Below are positions 32,568-40,860 of a stretch of DNA of 64,000 bases, piece after piece. The notes beneath the pieces were generated by a model. The model saw only the letters and a program-made list of their open reading frames with translations. It was not told where the DNA came from and ran no database searches. Position 1 is the stretch's first letter; every line of letters begins with the position of its first letter. This stretch comes from CAZGXI01 sp964529715 (lineage in GTDB: Bacteria; Chloroflexota; Anaerolineae; Aggregatilineales; Ch27), in assembly GCA_964529715.1 (NCBI GenBank), contig CAZGXI010000016.1, positions 1 to 64,000 on the forward strand. The letters run 5' to 3'. The translations under genes were made by a program, and so were the position numbers.

Positions 32568-34853
32568 TTGGTAGATCACCCGGACAAACGTGGCGTGGTG
32601 GGAAATCGGCTTCTGCGCTACCGCGCCGACCTGCTGGCCCTGGGCCTGATCACGCTGGCGGCGCTGATCTTCTTTGCGCCGGTGTGGGCGGGCGGCGGCT
32701 GGTTGCCCTCCGGCGGCGGCGACCTGGCCTCGTTCCTGTGGCCCACGTACACGTTTGCCGCACGGATGCTCCCCGGCTCGCTGCCGCTGTGGAACCCGCA
32801 TCAATACGGCGGCGCGCCCTTTTGGGCCGATAACCAGAGCGGTGTGCTCTATCCGCCGAACCTGCTGCTCTTTTTGCTCACCGATGCGCCGCCCTACGCG
32901 GCGCTCGAAGCTCTGGTGATGTTCCACATCTGGCTGGCGGGCGCGCTGATGTACACCTGCCTGCGCCTGATCCGGCCCGCTGCGCCCGTCCGTCCGGCGG
33001 CGGCGGCGCTCGGTGCGGTCGCCTGGATGTTCTCCGATGTGTTCGTGACTCACCAGGGCAACCTGAACCTGATCGCTGTTGCCGTGTGGCTGCCGCTGGC
33101 CTTTCTCGGCGCGTGGCGGGCGCTGGAAGCGGCGAGCGATCAGCGGCGAGCGGCGAGCGAAATCCCCCTCGCCCTGAGGGAGAGGGAGGTAGGGGGTGAG
33201 GGCCGCTGGGCGGTGCTGGCGGGCGCGGCCTTCGGCGTGGGGACGCTGGCCGGGCACGCCCAGATGACCTACTTCACGGCGCTGCTGATCGGCGCGGCGG
33301 GCGCGTGGCATTTGGTCCGGGCGGTGGTTGCAAACCGGGTAGGGGCGAGGCATGCCTCGCCCTTACGTACCGTCGCCGTGTTGATGGTGATCGCTGTCGT
33401 CGGCCTGGGGATCGGCGCGGCGGCGTGGATGCCTGCTCTGGAAATGACCGGCTACACGGCGCGGGCGGGCCTGAGCTACGCCGACGCCGCGCGTTACAGC
33501 CTGCCGCCCCGTGCGTTGATCGGACTCGTCGCGCCGGGCGTCTATGGGCGCGGCCCGACGGCCTTCTCCGGCGATTGGGACCGCGTCGAAGTGGGCTACA
33601 TGGGCGTGATCGCGCTGGCGCTGGCGGGGTGGGGGGCGTGGTGCGGCCTGCGCAGGCGTGACGGGCTGGTGGTCTTCCTGCTGATCGTGGGCGTCGCGGC
33701 GATGCTCCTGGCGCTGGGGGAATATTTTCCGCTGCACCGGCTGGCTTACGAGATCGTGCCGGGCTTCCGGCAGATTCGCGTCCCGGCGCGCTTCGTGCTG
33801 CTGTTCAATTTCGCCGGGGCCGGGCTGGCGGCGTTGGCCCTCTGCCCTCACCCTAAATCCCTCTCCCTCAGGGAGAGGGACTTGTCCCCCCTCGTCCTAA
33901 GGGAGAGGGGGATAGGGGGAGAAGGCCTGACGTGGCTCTTTGCCATCCTCGTCGCCGCCGAGTTGATTGCCTTTGGCGCGGGCGTCGAGGTCCAGTACAC
34001 CGATCCGATGGAAGGCTACGATCACGCCGACGTCGTCGCGTGGTTGCGCGACCAGCCGGGCGCGCCGTTTCGCGTGGAAGGGGTGTCTCCCGCGTGGCAG
34101 CCGGACCTGCCTTCGCTCGTCGGTGGACCGCTGTACGACATCTACGGGATCAGCAATCCGTTGGCCCTGGCCGCTTACGACGCTTTCTACTGGGGCGTGG
34201 GCGCGCGCGGCACGCCCACGTACAACTTCCTCGGTGCGAAGTACGTCATCGCCGGGGACGAGCCGCCTGCCGACTCGACCTTCGTCCCGGTCTACGCGGC
34301 GGACTCCGGCGTGACCGTGTACCTCAACACCAATGCCCTGCCGTTGGCACACCTGGTTTACCGCGCCGTGCCCGTCGAATCGGCGGAGGCGGCGTGGGAG
34401 GCGGTCCACGCGCCGGACTGGAACCCGCGCCAGGTCGTCTACGTGGAGGGCGGCCCGGCGCTGGAGTCGCAGCCGCCGGAAGGGGCGAACCTGTTCTTCA
34501 CGCTGTACGAGCCGAACGCGCTGGCGGTGGTGGTGCAGACGCCCGCGCCCGCCTATCTCGTCCTGAGCGAGACGTTCTATCCCGGCTGGCAGGCGACCCT
34601 CGACGGGCAGGCCGCGCCGATCTACCGGGCGAATACCGCCTTCCGTGCCGTGTACATCGACGCGCCCGGCGAGCACACGGTCCTGCTGGCCTTCCGGCCC
34701 GTCTCGGTGGCGGTGGGGCTGGCGATTACGGGGGGAATGCTGATCGGGTTAGCGGTGGCAGTCTGGATCAGCGTCAGAAATGGCCTGAGCAAGAGCAAAA
34801 GCGTTTCGGGTTCATGCCGCCGGGACGCCGGGGACTCAAGTCCCCGGCTATAG
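32568..34853 (+). CDS. YfhO-like multi-pass membrane protein
   Basis: A 761-residue protein with about twelve TM helices and a large soluble segment near the C-terminus, resembling the YfhO family implicated in cell-surface polymer modification. The start of the TTG reading frame ('VDHPDKRGVV') lies one base after the double-GNAT stop. Three repeat insertions are read in frame: REP-C at 33162-33202 ('IPLALREREVGGEG'), REP-A at 33339-33366 ('VGARHASPLR'), and two REP-C copies at 33842-33925 ('SLSLRERDLSPLVLRERG'). The last 20 residues come from REP-B ('GDSSPRL' end). The gene may still be functional, since all insertions keep frame and sit in loops. Confidence 0.75.
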   Translation: MVDHPDKRGVVGNRLLRYRADLLALGLITLAALIFFAPVWAGGGWLPSGGGDLASFLWPTYTFAARMLPGSLPLWNPHQYGGAPFWADNQSGVLYPPNLLLFLLTDAPPYAALEALVMFHIWLAGALMYTCLRLIRPAAPVRPAAAALGAVAWMFSDVFVTHQGNLNLIAVAVWLPLAFLGAWRALEAASDQRRAASEIPLALREREVGGEGRWAVLAGAAFGVGTLAGHAQMTYFTALLIGAAGAWHLVRAVVANRVGARHASPLRTVAVLMVIAVVGLGIGAAAWMPALEMTGYTARAGLSYADAARYSLPPRALIGLVAPGVYGRGPTAFSGDWDRVEVGYMGVIALALAGWGAWCGLRRRDGLVVFLLIVGVAAMLLALGEYFPLHRLAYEIVPGFRQIRVPARFVLLFNFAGAGLAALALCPHPKSLSLRERDLSPLVLRERGIGGEGLTWLFAILVAAELIAFGAGVEVQYTDPMEGYDHADVVAWLRDQPGAPFRVEGVSPAWQPDLPSLVGGPLYDIYGISNPLALAAYDAFYWGVGARGTPTYNFLGAKYVIAGDEPPADSTFVPVYAADSGVTVYLNTNALPLAHLVYRAVPVESAEAAWEAVHAPDWNPRQVVYVEGGPALESQPPEGANLFFTLYEPNALAVVVQTPAPAYLVLSETFYPGWQATLDGQAAPIYRANTAFRAVYIDAPGEHTVLLAFRPVSVAVGLAITGGMLIGLAVAVWISVRNGLSKSKSVSGSCRRDAGDSSPRL
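33162..33202. repeat. REP-C repeat in the YfhO-like gene
   Basis: AATCCCCCTCGCCCTGAGGG-AGAGGGAGGTAGGGGGTG, preceded by a GCGAGCGGCGAGCG (REP-F) tract. Confidence 0.8.
33339..33366. repeat. REP-A palindrome in the YfhO-like gene
   Basis: GTAGGGGCGAGGCATGCCTCGCCCTTAC-type arms, translated VGARHASPLR. Confidence 0.8.
33842..33925. repeat. Two tandem REP-C repeats in the YfhO-like gene
   Basis: Two adjacent CCCTCTCC.../GGAGAGGG units, the second ending GGGAGAGGGGGATAGGGGGAG. Confidence 0.8.
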
Positions 34854-34971
34854 GTGTAAAGTCCGCTGAAGCGGACTGAAGACCTGCCTTAACAGGCGAT
34901 CTACCTTCCAGACCAGGAACAATGGAAGCCAGCAGTTGTTTTTGGAAAGGCGTCAGGCGATATTCGGTCAT
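34774..34971 (-). CDS. Possible small protein, C-terminus built from repeat
   Basis: A 65-residue frame starting ATG 34971 (AAGGAT upstream, possible TATTAT -10 about 40 bases away). Only 'MTEYRLTPFQKQLLASIVPG' looks protein-like; the rest is antisense to REP-B and to the YfhO-like gene end. May be an active short gene or a relic. Confidence 0.25.
   Translation of the reverse strand: MTEYRLTPFQKQLLASIVPGLEGRSPVKAGLQSASADFTPIAGDLSPRRPGGMNPKRFCSCSGHF
34827..34881. repeat. REP-B double hairpin
   Basis: GCCGGGGACT-CA-AGTCCCCGGC, a short spacer, then AAGTCCGCTGAAGCGGACTGAAG. Overlaps the YfhO-like stop codon region. Confidence 0.85.
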
Positions 34972-35043
34972 GAATGTTATCCTTGTCTCAAAAATCTGTC
35001 TTTCTACATATAATAGCACAATTGTGTGGAAAGCTGATCGCTG

Positions 35044-36633
35044 ATGGCTGACAGCTTCTTTGCCGCCAGGCACCCGCCCGAATACCGCCTGCACAAGTAC
35101 TGGGCGCGCAAGCCGCACAACGTCGTCGCGGATTTCCTGCGGGCGCTCGCGCCGCCAGGGGGGACGGTGCTCGATCCCTTCTGCGGGAGCGGCGTGATCC
35201 TGGCGGAAGCGCGGGCGCTCGGCCTGCGCGCTGTCGGCATCGACCTCAACCCTGCCGCCGCGCTGATCAGCCGCGTCACCGCCGACCCGCCCGACCCTAC
35301 CGACTTCCTCCCCGCGCTGGATGCCTTTCTCGCGGAGGCGCGCGCCGCTCTCGAACCGCTCTACCGCCTGCCGGATGGCGACATGGTTCGCTACTGCGTC
35401 CATGCCATGCGCGTGACCTGCCCCGGCTGCGGACGCGACGTGCGGGCCGACCAATCGCGCGGGCGCAAACGAACCTGTCCAACGTGCGGTTTACGGCTGC
35501 GCTTCAACGTGCAGACGATGGCCGGGACGGACGTGATCGCGGCGACGACGATGGGCGGCGTCCGGCGCGAGGACGCGGGGACGCTGGCACACCAAAACGG
35601 AACGGCGTATAACCCGGTGGGGACACGGCATGCCGTGTTCCGACCAACAGACGATTCGTTTCTGCCTAACCCGCGTGTCCTTGCCTTCGACGGCCTGCGT
35701 GTCGCCGATTTGTTCACGCCGCGCGCGCTGTGTGCCGTTTCCATGTTGGTCGATCTGGTAGGGACACGGCATGCCATGTCCCTGCCGGTCCAACGCGCCC
35801 TGCACATGCTCCTCTCCGCCATGCTGGCGGGCCTGTCGCGCCTGATCGCCTACCGCGATGGGCTGACCGGCGGCGGCCCGGCGTGGAGCGTGCCGGGCTT
35901 CTGGGTCGCGCCGATCCATATCGAGCACAATCCCTTGCCACTGCTGGAATCATGGGTGCGGCGCTACCGGACCGGCGTCGCGCAGCTGTGGGAGCGGCTG
36001 CACGGTCAGCCGCCCGCCGAGGTGATCCAGGGCGCGGCGCAGGACGCCTTGCGCGCCCTGGCCCGGCGCGGTGAATCGTTCGACCTGATCTTCCTCGATC
36101 CGCCCTACGGCGACTCGGTGCCCTACCTGGAATTCTCCGCGCTGTGGAATGCCTTTCTGGGCGAGCGCGCCGATCCCGACCGCGAGATCGTCGTCTCGGA
36201 CCGGGCGGCGCATCCTTCCGGTTGGGGCGACTACGAGGCGCGGCTGGCCGAAAGCGTGGCCCTGTGCGAGCGGGTTTTGAAGCCGGGCGGCGCGGTCCTC
36301 GTCACCTTCAACAATCTGGACGGGCGGGCGTGGTCGGCGCTGTTGCGGGCGCTGCACGGCGCGGGCCTGCGCTGCGAAGCGGCCTATTACGTCGCCCCGG
36401 CGGTCATCAGCGCGAAGGCGCAGTTTGCGCCAGACGGCAGCTACCAGGGCGATTTCTGGTGCGTGTTCCGGCGCGGCCCCTTGCCGGATATTCCCGTGCG
36501 AGATTGGCCTGCTATTCTGCACGCTGCCATCCCGCCCGGCGTGGACGATCCGCAGCGCCGACGGCGGCTGGCGCTGCGTGCCCTGCTGCTGGCAAACCTG
36601 CCCGGTGAAGCAGTGCTGAGTTTAGCGTTTTGA
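35044..36633 (+). CDS. DNA methyltransferase with zinc-ribbon-like insert
   Basis: A 529-residue SAM-dependent methyltransferase. The N-terminal part has 'VLDPFCGSGVILAEARALGL' (SAM-binding motif I) and the downstream catalytic motif is 'FDLIFLDPPYGDSVPYLEFS' (DPPY, amino-MTase class). Between them are a Cys4 cluster ('VTCPGCGRDV' and 'RTCPTCGLRL') and two in-frame REP-A copies ('VGTRHAVFRP', 'VGTRHAMSLP'). No restriction endonuclease gene is next to it, so it is a solitary MTase or an orphan. The ATG start is contributed by a REP-D tract (GCTGATGGCTGACAGC, giving MADSF); the original start is uncertain. Confidence 0.78.
   Translation: MADSFFAARHPPEYRLHKYWARKPHNVVADFLRALAPPGGTVLDPFCGSGVILAEARALGLRAVGIDLNPAAALISRVTADPPDPTDFLPALDAFLAEARAALEPLYRLPDGDMVRYCVHAMRVTCPGCGRDVRADQSRGRKRTCPTCGLRLRFNVQTMAGTDVIAATTMGGVRREDAGTLAHQNGTAYNPVGTRHAVFRPTDDSFLPNPRVLAFDGLRVADLFTPRALCAVSMLVDLVGTRHAMSLPVQRALHMLLSAMLAGLSRLIAYRDGLTGGGPAWSVPGFWVAPIHIEHNPLPLLESWVRRYRTGVAQLWERLHGQPPAEVIQGAAQDALRALARRGESFDLIFLDPPYGDSVPYLEFSALWNAFLGERADPDREIVVSDRAAHPSGWGDYEARLAESVALCERVLKPGGAVLVTFNNLDGRAWSALLRALHGAGLRCEAAYYVAPAVISAKAQFAPDGSYQGDFWCVFRRGPLPDIPVRDWPAILHAAIPPGVDDPQRRRRLALRALLLANLPGEAVLSLAF
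35617..35644. repeat. REP-A palindrome in the methyltransferase gene (copy 1)
   Basis: GTGGGGACACGGCATGCCGTGTTCCGAC-type arms, translated VGTRHAVFRP. Confidence 0.75.
35758..35785. repeat. REP-A palindrome in the methyltransferase gene (copy 2)
   Basis: GTAGGGACACGGCATGCCATGTCCCTGC-type arms, translated VGTRHAMSLP, about 110 bases after copy 1. Confidence 0.75.
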
Positions 36634-36823
36634 GTTTTGAGCGAGAGAGCCACCACTGCCAGGCAGCGGATTGGCGGGTACGTGAGGATTCGCATAGAAT
36701 TCATGCTCAGTTAGCAGTTCGTGGCCGGGTGAAGATGCCCGTACGATAGGATCAAACGACCGTTATCATTCGGATGCCGGAGAACGGCTTTCCACAATTT
36801 GATCTGAGCAGGGGGATTGATCA

Positions 36824-37978
36824 GTGACAACTCCGAGTGCCCGTCTCCAACAGGCCGCCGAACTGATCAAAGCCGGAAACCGCGCGGCGGCTTATGCCAT
36901 TCTCCGGGAAATCATTCCGCAGATGCCCAATGATTGGCGTGCGTGGTGGTCACTGGCCCACGCCTCGACGAACCCGAACGAGCGCATTCAGGCTCTCAAG
37001 CGCGTGCTTCAGTTGAAGCCCGATCATCCCAAAGCTGCCGAAGCGTTGAGCAAGCTCCAGGCGGCGCAGTCTGCCTCCGCGCCGCCGACCTCGCCTCCGC
37101 AGCCTTCCCAACCGTCGCCCGACGCAATCCAGCCGCTGTCCTCGGTCCGGCAGCCTGCCGCTCCTCCCGCACAGCAGACACCCTGGGGCAGCGACGATCC
37201 GTTCCCGGAGGCGGCCGTTCCGCCTGCTGTCTCCGGCGCAGAACCCTGGGCCGGCGCCCCCGCGCCCTGGGAAAGCGCCGCACAACCCTGGAATGTCCCG
37301 ACCGGCGGAACATCTGCAACGGAGACCGAACCCTGGGAACAGGACAACCCCTTCGACGCGGCGGCATCCCGCTCCGGCTCATTCGATCCCTGGGGGGGAG
37401 AAGGCGCACGGGCAGTGTCCGTCGCGCCGCCTGCCTTCGTCGTGCCAGCAGGCAGTGGAAGCGTCGGAAGGCCCCTGACGCCCGCTACTTCTGGGACGCC
37501 CCCCGCAGCGGAGACGAAGAAGTTTGTCATGATCATGGTCGGCACGGCGGTGGTTCTGCTTGTGCTGGCCTGTGGGCTGTTCGTGGTCAGCGCCCTGCGC
37601 GGCGGTTTTAATCTTCTCGGCGGCGGCGCGCCGAACAACTTTACCGGTGGCGATCCCTATCGTACCGTCGGCGGCGGCACGCTGACGATTAACGGTGATC
37701 CGGTAACGGCGACGCTGAATGGCCTGAACGACGCGCACAACTGGGCCTTTGAGGGTCGGGCCGGGCAGACCGTCGAGATCACGGCGCAAACCCTGGACCA
37801 GTGCGACCCGCGCATCCGGCTGCTCAATCCGACCGGCGGGATGCTGGCGATGGACGACGACGGCGGTGGCTACCCGAATTCCTATCTGCAATACACGCTG
37901 CCGGTCGATGGCGTGTACACCGTGCGGGTAGATGTGTTCCGGGGCGGCTCGTATCGCCTGGCCGTGCGCACCCTTTAG
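36824..37978 (+). CDS. TPR protein with membrane anchor and extracellular PPC-type domain
   Basis: 384 residues in three parts. Residues 1-80 are TPR-like ('ELIKAGNRAAAYAILREIIP', 'LKRVLQLKPDHPKAAEAL'). A long Pro/Ala-rich segment with repeated 'PWGSDDPF', 'EPWEQDNPF' and 'DPWGGEG' phrases reaches to about 225. One TM helix ('KFVMIMVGTAVVLLVLACGL') follows, then a C-terminal beta-domain of PPC type ('WAFEGRAGQTVEITAQTL', 'VDGVYTVRVDVFRGGSYRLA'). TPR inside and PPC outside is likely. GTG start behind GGGGGA. Function unknown. Confidence 0.6.
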   Translation: MTTPSARLQQAAELIKAGNRAAAYAILREIIPQMPNDWRAWWSLAHASTNPNERIQALKRVLQLKPDHPKAAEALSKLQAAQSASAPPTSPPQPSQPSPDAIQPLSSVRQPAAPPAQQTPWGSDDPFPEAAVPPAVSGAEPWAGAPAPWESAAQPWNVPTGGTSATETEPWEQDNPFDAAASRSGSFDPWGGEGARAVSVAPPAFVVPAGSGSVGRPLTPATSGTPPAAETKKFVMIMVGTAVVLLVLACGLFVVSALRGGFNLLGGGAPNNFTGGDPYRTVGGGTLTINGDPVTATLNGLNDAHNWAFEGRAGQTVEITAQTLDQCDPRIRLLNPTGGMLAMDDDGGGYPNSYLQYTLPVDGVYTVRVDVFRGGSYRLAVRTL

Positions 37979-38099
37979 GCGGTTGTTCCGCGTTAGGGCC
38001 AATTTGCGGTATGCCGCGCCAGTTGCCCGATAACGCGCGTCAGGATACAATCCGTCCGTATCGACGTTGGCACGCAGAGTTCAACCGGGAGGGAAAGGC

Positions 38100-39329
38100 G
38101 TGGGTCGCTGGCCTAACAAATATGTGATCGGCCTCACGGGAAACCTGGCGATGGGCAAAAGCCTGGTGCGGCGGATGTTGGAGCACCTCGGCGCGTATAC
38201 CATCGATGCGGGAGGGCTGGCCTACCAGGCGATGGCTCCCGGCGCGCCTGCCTACAAACCGGTCGTTCAGACCTTCGGGACGTGGATTCTGGACCCGGAA
38301 AACCGGGTGGACCGGGCCAAACTGGACGCGGTGTCCTTTTCTCATCCCGACGCCTTGCGTCGCCGCCAGGAACTCACTCAGCCCATTGTGGGTCGCGCTA
38401 TTGACACCCTGATCGGGCGGACGGACCGCAAGGTGGTGGTCGTCGAGGCAGTGGACCTGCTGGAGGGGGCGTTCGCTAATGCAGTGGACGCTATCTGGGT
38501 GGTGGATGCTACACCGGAAAACCAGATCGCTCGCCTGACGAAGGGCGGCCTTTCAGAGTGGGAGGCGCGCAAGCGCATCGAACTGCAAAATCCCCAACAG
38601 GCCAAGCTCGACCGCGCCGCCGTTGTCATCCGCAATAACGGCACGCCCGAAGAAACCTGGAAGCAGGTTCAGGCCGAGTGGAGCCGTCTGGGACAGGTAG
38701 AACAGGTTCGCGCTGACAAGACGATCAAGGTCGAGCCGGCACCCGCCGAACCCGCTGCTCCTGCGCCTGTGGCTGCTCCCACGCCGCAGGCTGCGCCCGG
38801 CGCTGTCCCGGCCCCTGCCGCCGCGCCACCCAGACCGATCACCGAGGTCACGATCAAGCGTGGCAGGCCACGCGACGCCGAGCAGATCGCCGCCCTGATC
38901 AGTCGGCTGACCGGAAAACAAATCACGCGCATGGACGTGATGACCGCCTTCGGCCAGAAGAGCTATCTCCTGGCCGAGGCGAATGGACAGGACCTGGGGA
39001 TCGTGGGCTTCCAGGTGGAAAACCTGATCACCCGCGTGGACGAATTCCTGATCGAGCCGCGCGCCATGCTGCCGCAGGTGCTCACCGGCCTGATCCAGGC
39101 CGTCGAGGAAGCCTCGAAGGATTTGCAGAGCGAAGTGGGTTTCTTCTTCCTGCCGCCGGATATTCCCAAGCGGGTAATCGATGTGTTCGTCGGCGCGGAG
39201 TACGAGTTGAAGACCCTGGAGGACATCAAGGTGCCCGCCTGGCGTGAGGCAGCCCGCGAGAGCCAGCCGCCGGATACAGTCATTTATGCCAAGAAGCTGC
39301 GCGCCGAGCGCGTGCTCAAGCCTCTGTAA
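38100..39329 (+). CDS. coaE: Dephospho-CoA kinase fused to a C-terminal GNAT-like domain
   Basis: 409 residues. Residues 1-200 are a CoaE-type kinase with P-loop 'GLTGNLAMGKSLV', 'YTIDAGGLAYQAM', and the lid-region 'LRRRQELTQPIV', all spaced as in dephospho-CoA kinases (last step of CoA synthesis). A Pro/Ala linker ('PAPAEPAAPAPVAAP') joins a C-terminal domain beginning 'VTIKRGRPRDAEQIAALISR', which follows GNAT topology with 'FLIEPRAMLPQVLTGLIQAV' and 'SEVGFFFLPPDIP', but lacks a clear R-x-x-G-x-G/A loop. I place the start at GTG 38100 (GGAGGG upstream). A fusion that adds an acetyltransferase-like module to CoA synthesis is unusual. Confidence 0.72.
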   Translation: MGRWPNKYVIGLTGNLAMGKSLVRRMLEHLGAYTIDAGGLAYQAMAPGAPAYKPVVQTFGTWILDPENRVDRAKLDAVSFSHPDALRRRQELTQPIVGRAIDTLIGRTDRKVVVVEAVDLLEGAFANAVDAIWVVDATPENQIARLTKGGLSEWEARKRIELQNPQQAKLDRAAVVIRNNGTPEETWKQVQAEWSRLGQVEQVRADKTIKVEPAPAEPAAPAPVAAPTPQAAPGAVPAPAAAPPRPITEVTIKRGRPRDAEQIAALISRLTGKQITRMDVMTAFGQKSYLLAEANGQDLGIVGFQVENLITRVDEFLIEPRAMLPQVLTGLIQAVEEASKDLQSEVGFFFLPPDIPKRVIDVFVGAEYELKTLEDIKVPAWREAARESQPPDTVIYAKKLRAERVLKPL

Positions 39330-39383
39330 ACATCTTGTCACCGGGGCGAGCCGTTGCCCCGCCTATGTCGTGGAGGACCGACG

Positions 39384-39647
39384 GTGGACTCATTCATCAA
39401 TCGCCTCAAGCAGCTTCCTGGCGCGGCCTGGGTCGAGGCGCATCCCCGCCTGACCGCCTGGATCGTCCTGGCGGCAGGCATGGTGATCTTGCTGGTCATC
39501 GAAGCGCGCGATGTGGGATTGCTGGCTGGCCAGTGGATTGCCCTGATTGTGGCAACGGTGTTGGTGGCCGGGGCGTGCATCTGGATCATCAGTTGGGACG
39601 ACGGCGACGAGGCCGCGCCGTCAGAATCAAAGGATGAGGCGCGTTAG
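39384..39647 (+). CDS. Small two-TM membrane protein
   Basis: 87 residues with hydrophobic helices 'LTAWIVLAAGMVILLVIEA' and 'WIALIVATVLVAGACIWIIS', and an acidic tail ('DDGDEAAPSESKDEAR'). GTG start behind GGAGG. Not recognised. It sits right after the CoaE fusion gene and may be co-transcribed. Confidence 0.65.
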   Translation: MDSFINRLKQLPGAAWVEAHPRLTAWIVLAAGMVILLVIEARDVGLLAGQWIALIVATVLVAGACIWIISWDDGDEAAPSESKDEAR

Positions 39648-39683
39648 GCGCGTCTGTCGCTGCCATCGCAAAATAACCCTGTC

Positions 39684-39710
39684 GGGGGCGGTCTTGTGCC
39701 GCCCCCACGT
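39684..39710 (+). terminator. Rho-independent terminator-like hairpin
   Basis: GGGGGCGG-TCTTGTG-CCGCCCCC followed by ACGTTTT, between two convergent genes. Confidence 0.6.
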
Positions 39711-39731
39711 TTTGCCCGCCGTTGACCGGCC

Positions 39732-40271
39732 TCAGGCTGCGGCGGCTTCCATTTCCTTCACCAGTTCCAGCTCGATGTCGATGGCGACGTCTTCGCCCAC
39801 CAACACGCCGCCCGTTTCCAAAACCTGATTCCAGGTCAGATTCCAATCCTTACGGTTGATTTTCGTCCGGGCGCTGAAGCCGGCGCTGGTCGTGCCCCAG
39901 GGACTGCGGGCCTGCCCGGTGTATTCCACCTCCAGCGTCACTTCGCGCGTGATGCCGCGAATGGTCAGGTCGCCGATCAGCCGGGCTGTGTTCGGGCCGG
40001 TGCGCTCAACCCGCCGGCTTTTGAAGGTGAGGTAAGGATAGTTGGCGGCATCCAGAAAGTCTGGCGACTTGAGGTGGTTATCGCGGTTCGGGTCGCGGGT
40101 GTTGATGCTGGCAGCCGCGATGCGCACTTCCACTGTTGAGCGTTCGGGCTGCTCCTCGTCCATATCAAATTCGCCGTCAAATTGCTCGAAGCGTCCACGC
40201 ACATTGGAAATCATCATGTGCCGGACCGAGAATGTGATCTGCGAGTGTACAGGGTCGATCTTCCAGGACAT
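39732..40271 (-). CDS. YceI family protein
   Basis: A 179-residue lipocalin-like protein: 'WKIDPVHSQITFSVRHMMIS' at the start is the defining YceI opening, with 'LIGDLTIRGITREVTLEVEY' and 'RTKINRKDWNLTWN' following. The family binds isoprenoid-type ligands. There is no signal peptide, so this member is probably cytoplasmic. It is preceded by a palindromic operator overlapping its -10 region and by a MarR gene, both on the same strand, suggesting MarR control. Confidence 0.88.
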   Translation of the reverse strand: MSWKIDPVHSQITFSVRHMMISNVRGRFEQFDGEFDMDEEQPERSTVEVRIAAASINTRDPNRDNHLKSPDFLDAANYPYLTFKSRRVERTGPNTARLIGDLTIRGITREVTLEVEYTGQARSPWGTTSAGFSARTKINRKDWNLTWNQVLETGGVLVGEDVAIDIELELVKEMEAAAA

Positions 40272-40299
40272 GGCTCCCTCCTTCAGGGATAGGTATGGA

Positions 40300-40314
40300 T
40301 ATATACTGTATATA
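40300..40314 (-). promoter_or_regulatory. Palindromic operator over the YceI promoter
   Basis: TATATAC-T-GTATATA, perfect 7-base arms. On the minus strand it overlaps a likely -10 (TATATA) with TTTAAG as -35, and lies about 29 bases before the YceI start. Good candidate MarR site. Confidence 0.6.
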
Positions 40315-40381
40315 AGTAAACCGTTTGTGCCTTAAAAAGCCGTCCGTCGCCGAACGGTGCGCTTCCGATAGCCTGCTGCCC

Positions 40382-40840
40382 TCAGCGCGATGCGCGGTCC
40401 AGTTTGCCCAGCAGCGCCAGGAGGGTCGCCTGCTCATCGGGCGACAGGACAGCCATCCGGCGGGCCAGGTCGGCCTCGACCTGGGGAGCGGCGGCCTGGT
40501 AAGCGTGTAGCCCTGCCGCCGTGACGTACAGGCGATGGGCGCGACGATCTGCCGGGTCGCCCTGCCGCTCGACCAAGCCGGCGCTTTCCAGCCGGTCGAT
40601 CAGGCCGCAGATGTTGCCTTTTGTCACCAGCAACCGCTCGGCGAGCGCCTGCTGGCTCAGCCCCGGTTCGGCAGCCAGGTGGGCCAGTACGTCGAACTGC
40701 GCGTAGGTCAGGCCGTGCGCCGCCAGCAGCGCGTGCTGCTCGTGGGCGATGCGGTTGTGCACGCGCACCAGGTGCAGCCAGGTGAGCACGCTGCGTCGGT
40801 AATCCCGGATGATATGTGCTTTGGGCGTTTTTTTCACCAC
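40382..40840 (-). CDS. MarR family transcriptional regulator
   Basis: A 152-residue winged-helix regulator: 'LTYAQFDVLAHLAAEPGLSQ' and 'LVTKGNICGLIDRLESAGLV' form the HTH and recognition helix, followed by the wing 'RQGDPADRRAHRLYVTAAG' with the D-x-R-x-x-x/L wing motif. MarR dimers bind palindromes near their own or neighbouring promoters and respond to phenolic or oxidative signals. It lies directly upstream of YceI. The start is GTG 40840 or the adjacent GTG, behind GGAG. Confidence 0.9.
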   Translation of the reverse strand: MVKKTPKAHIIRDYRRSVLTWLHLVRVHNRIAHEQHALLAAHGLTYAQFDVLAHLAAEPGLSQQALAERLLVTKGNICGLIDRLESAGLVERQGDPADRRAHRLYVTAAGLHAYQAAAPQVEADLARRMAVLSPDEQATLLALLGKLDRASR

Positions 40841-40860
40841 GTCGCTCCAATTCGTTTATA

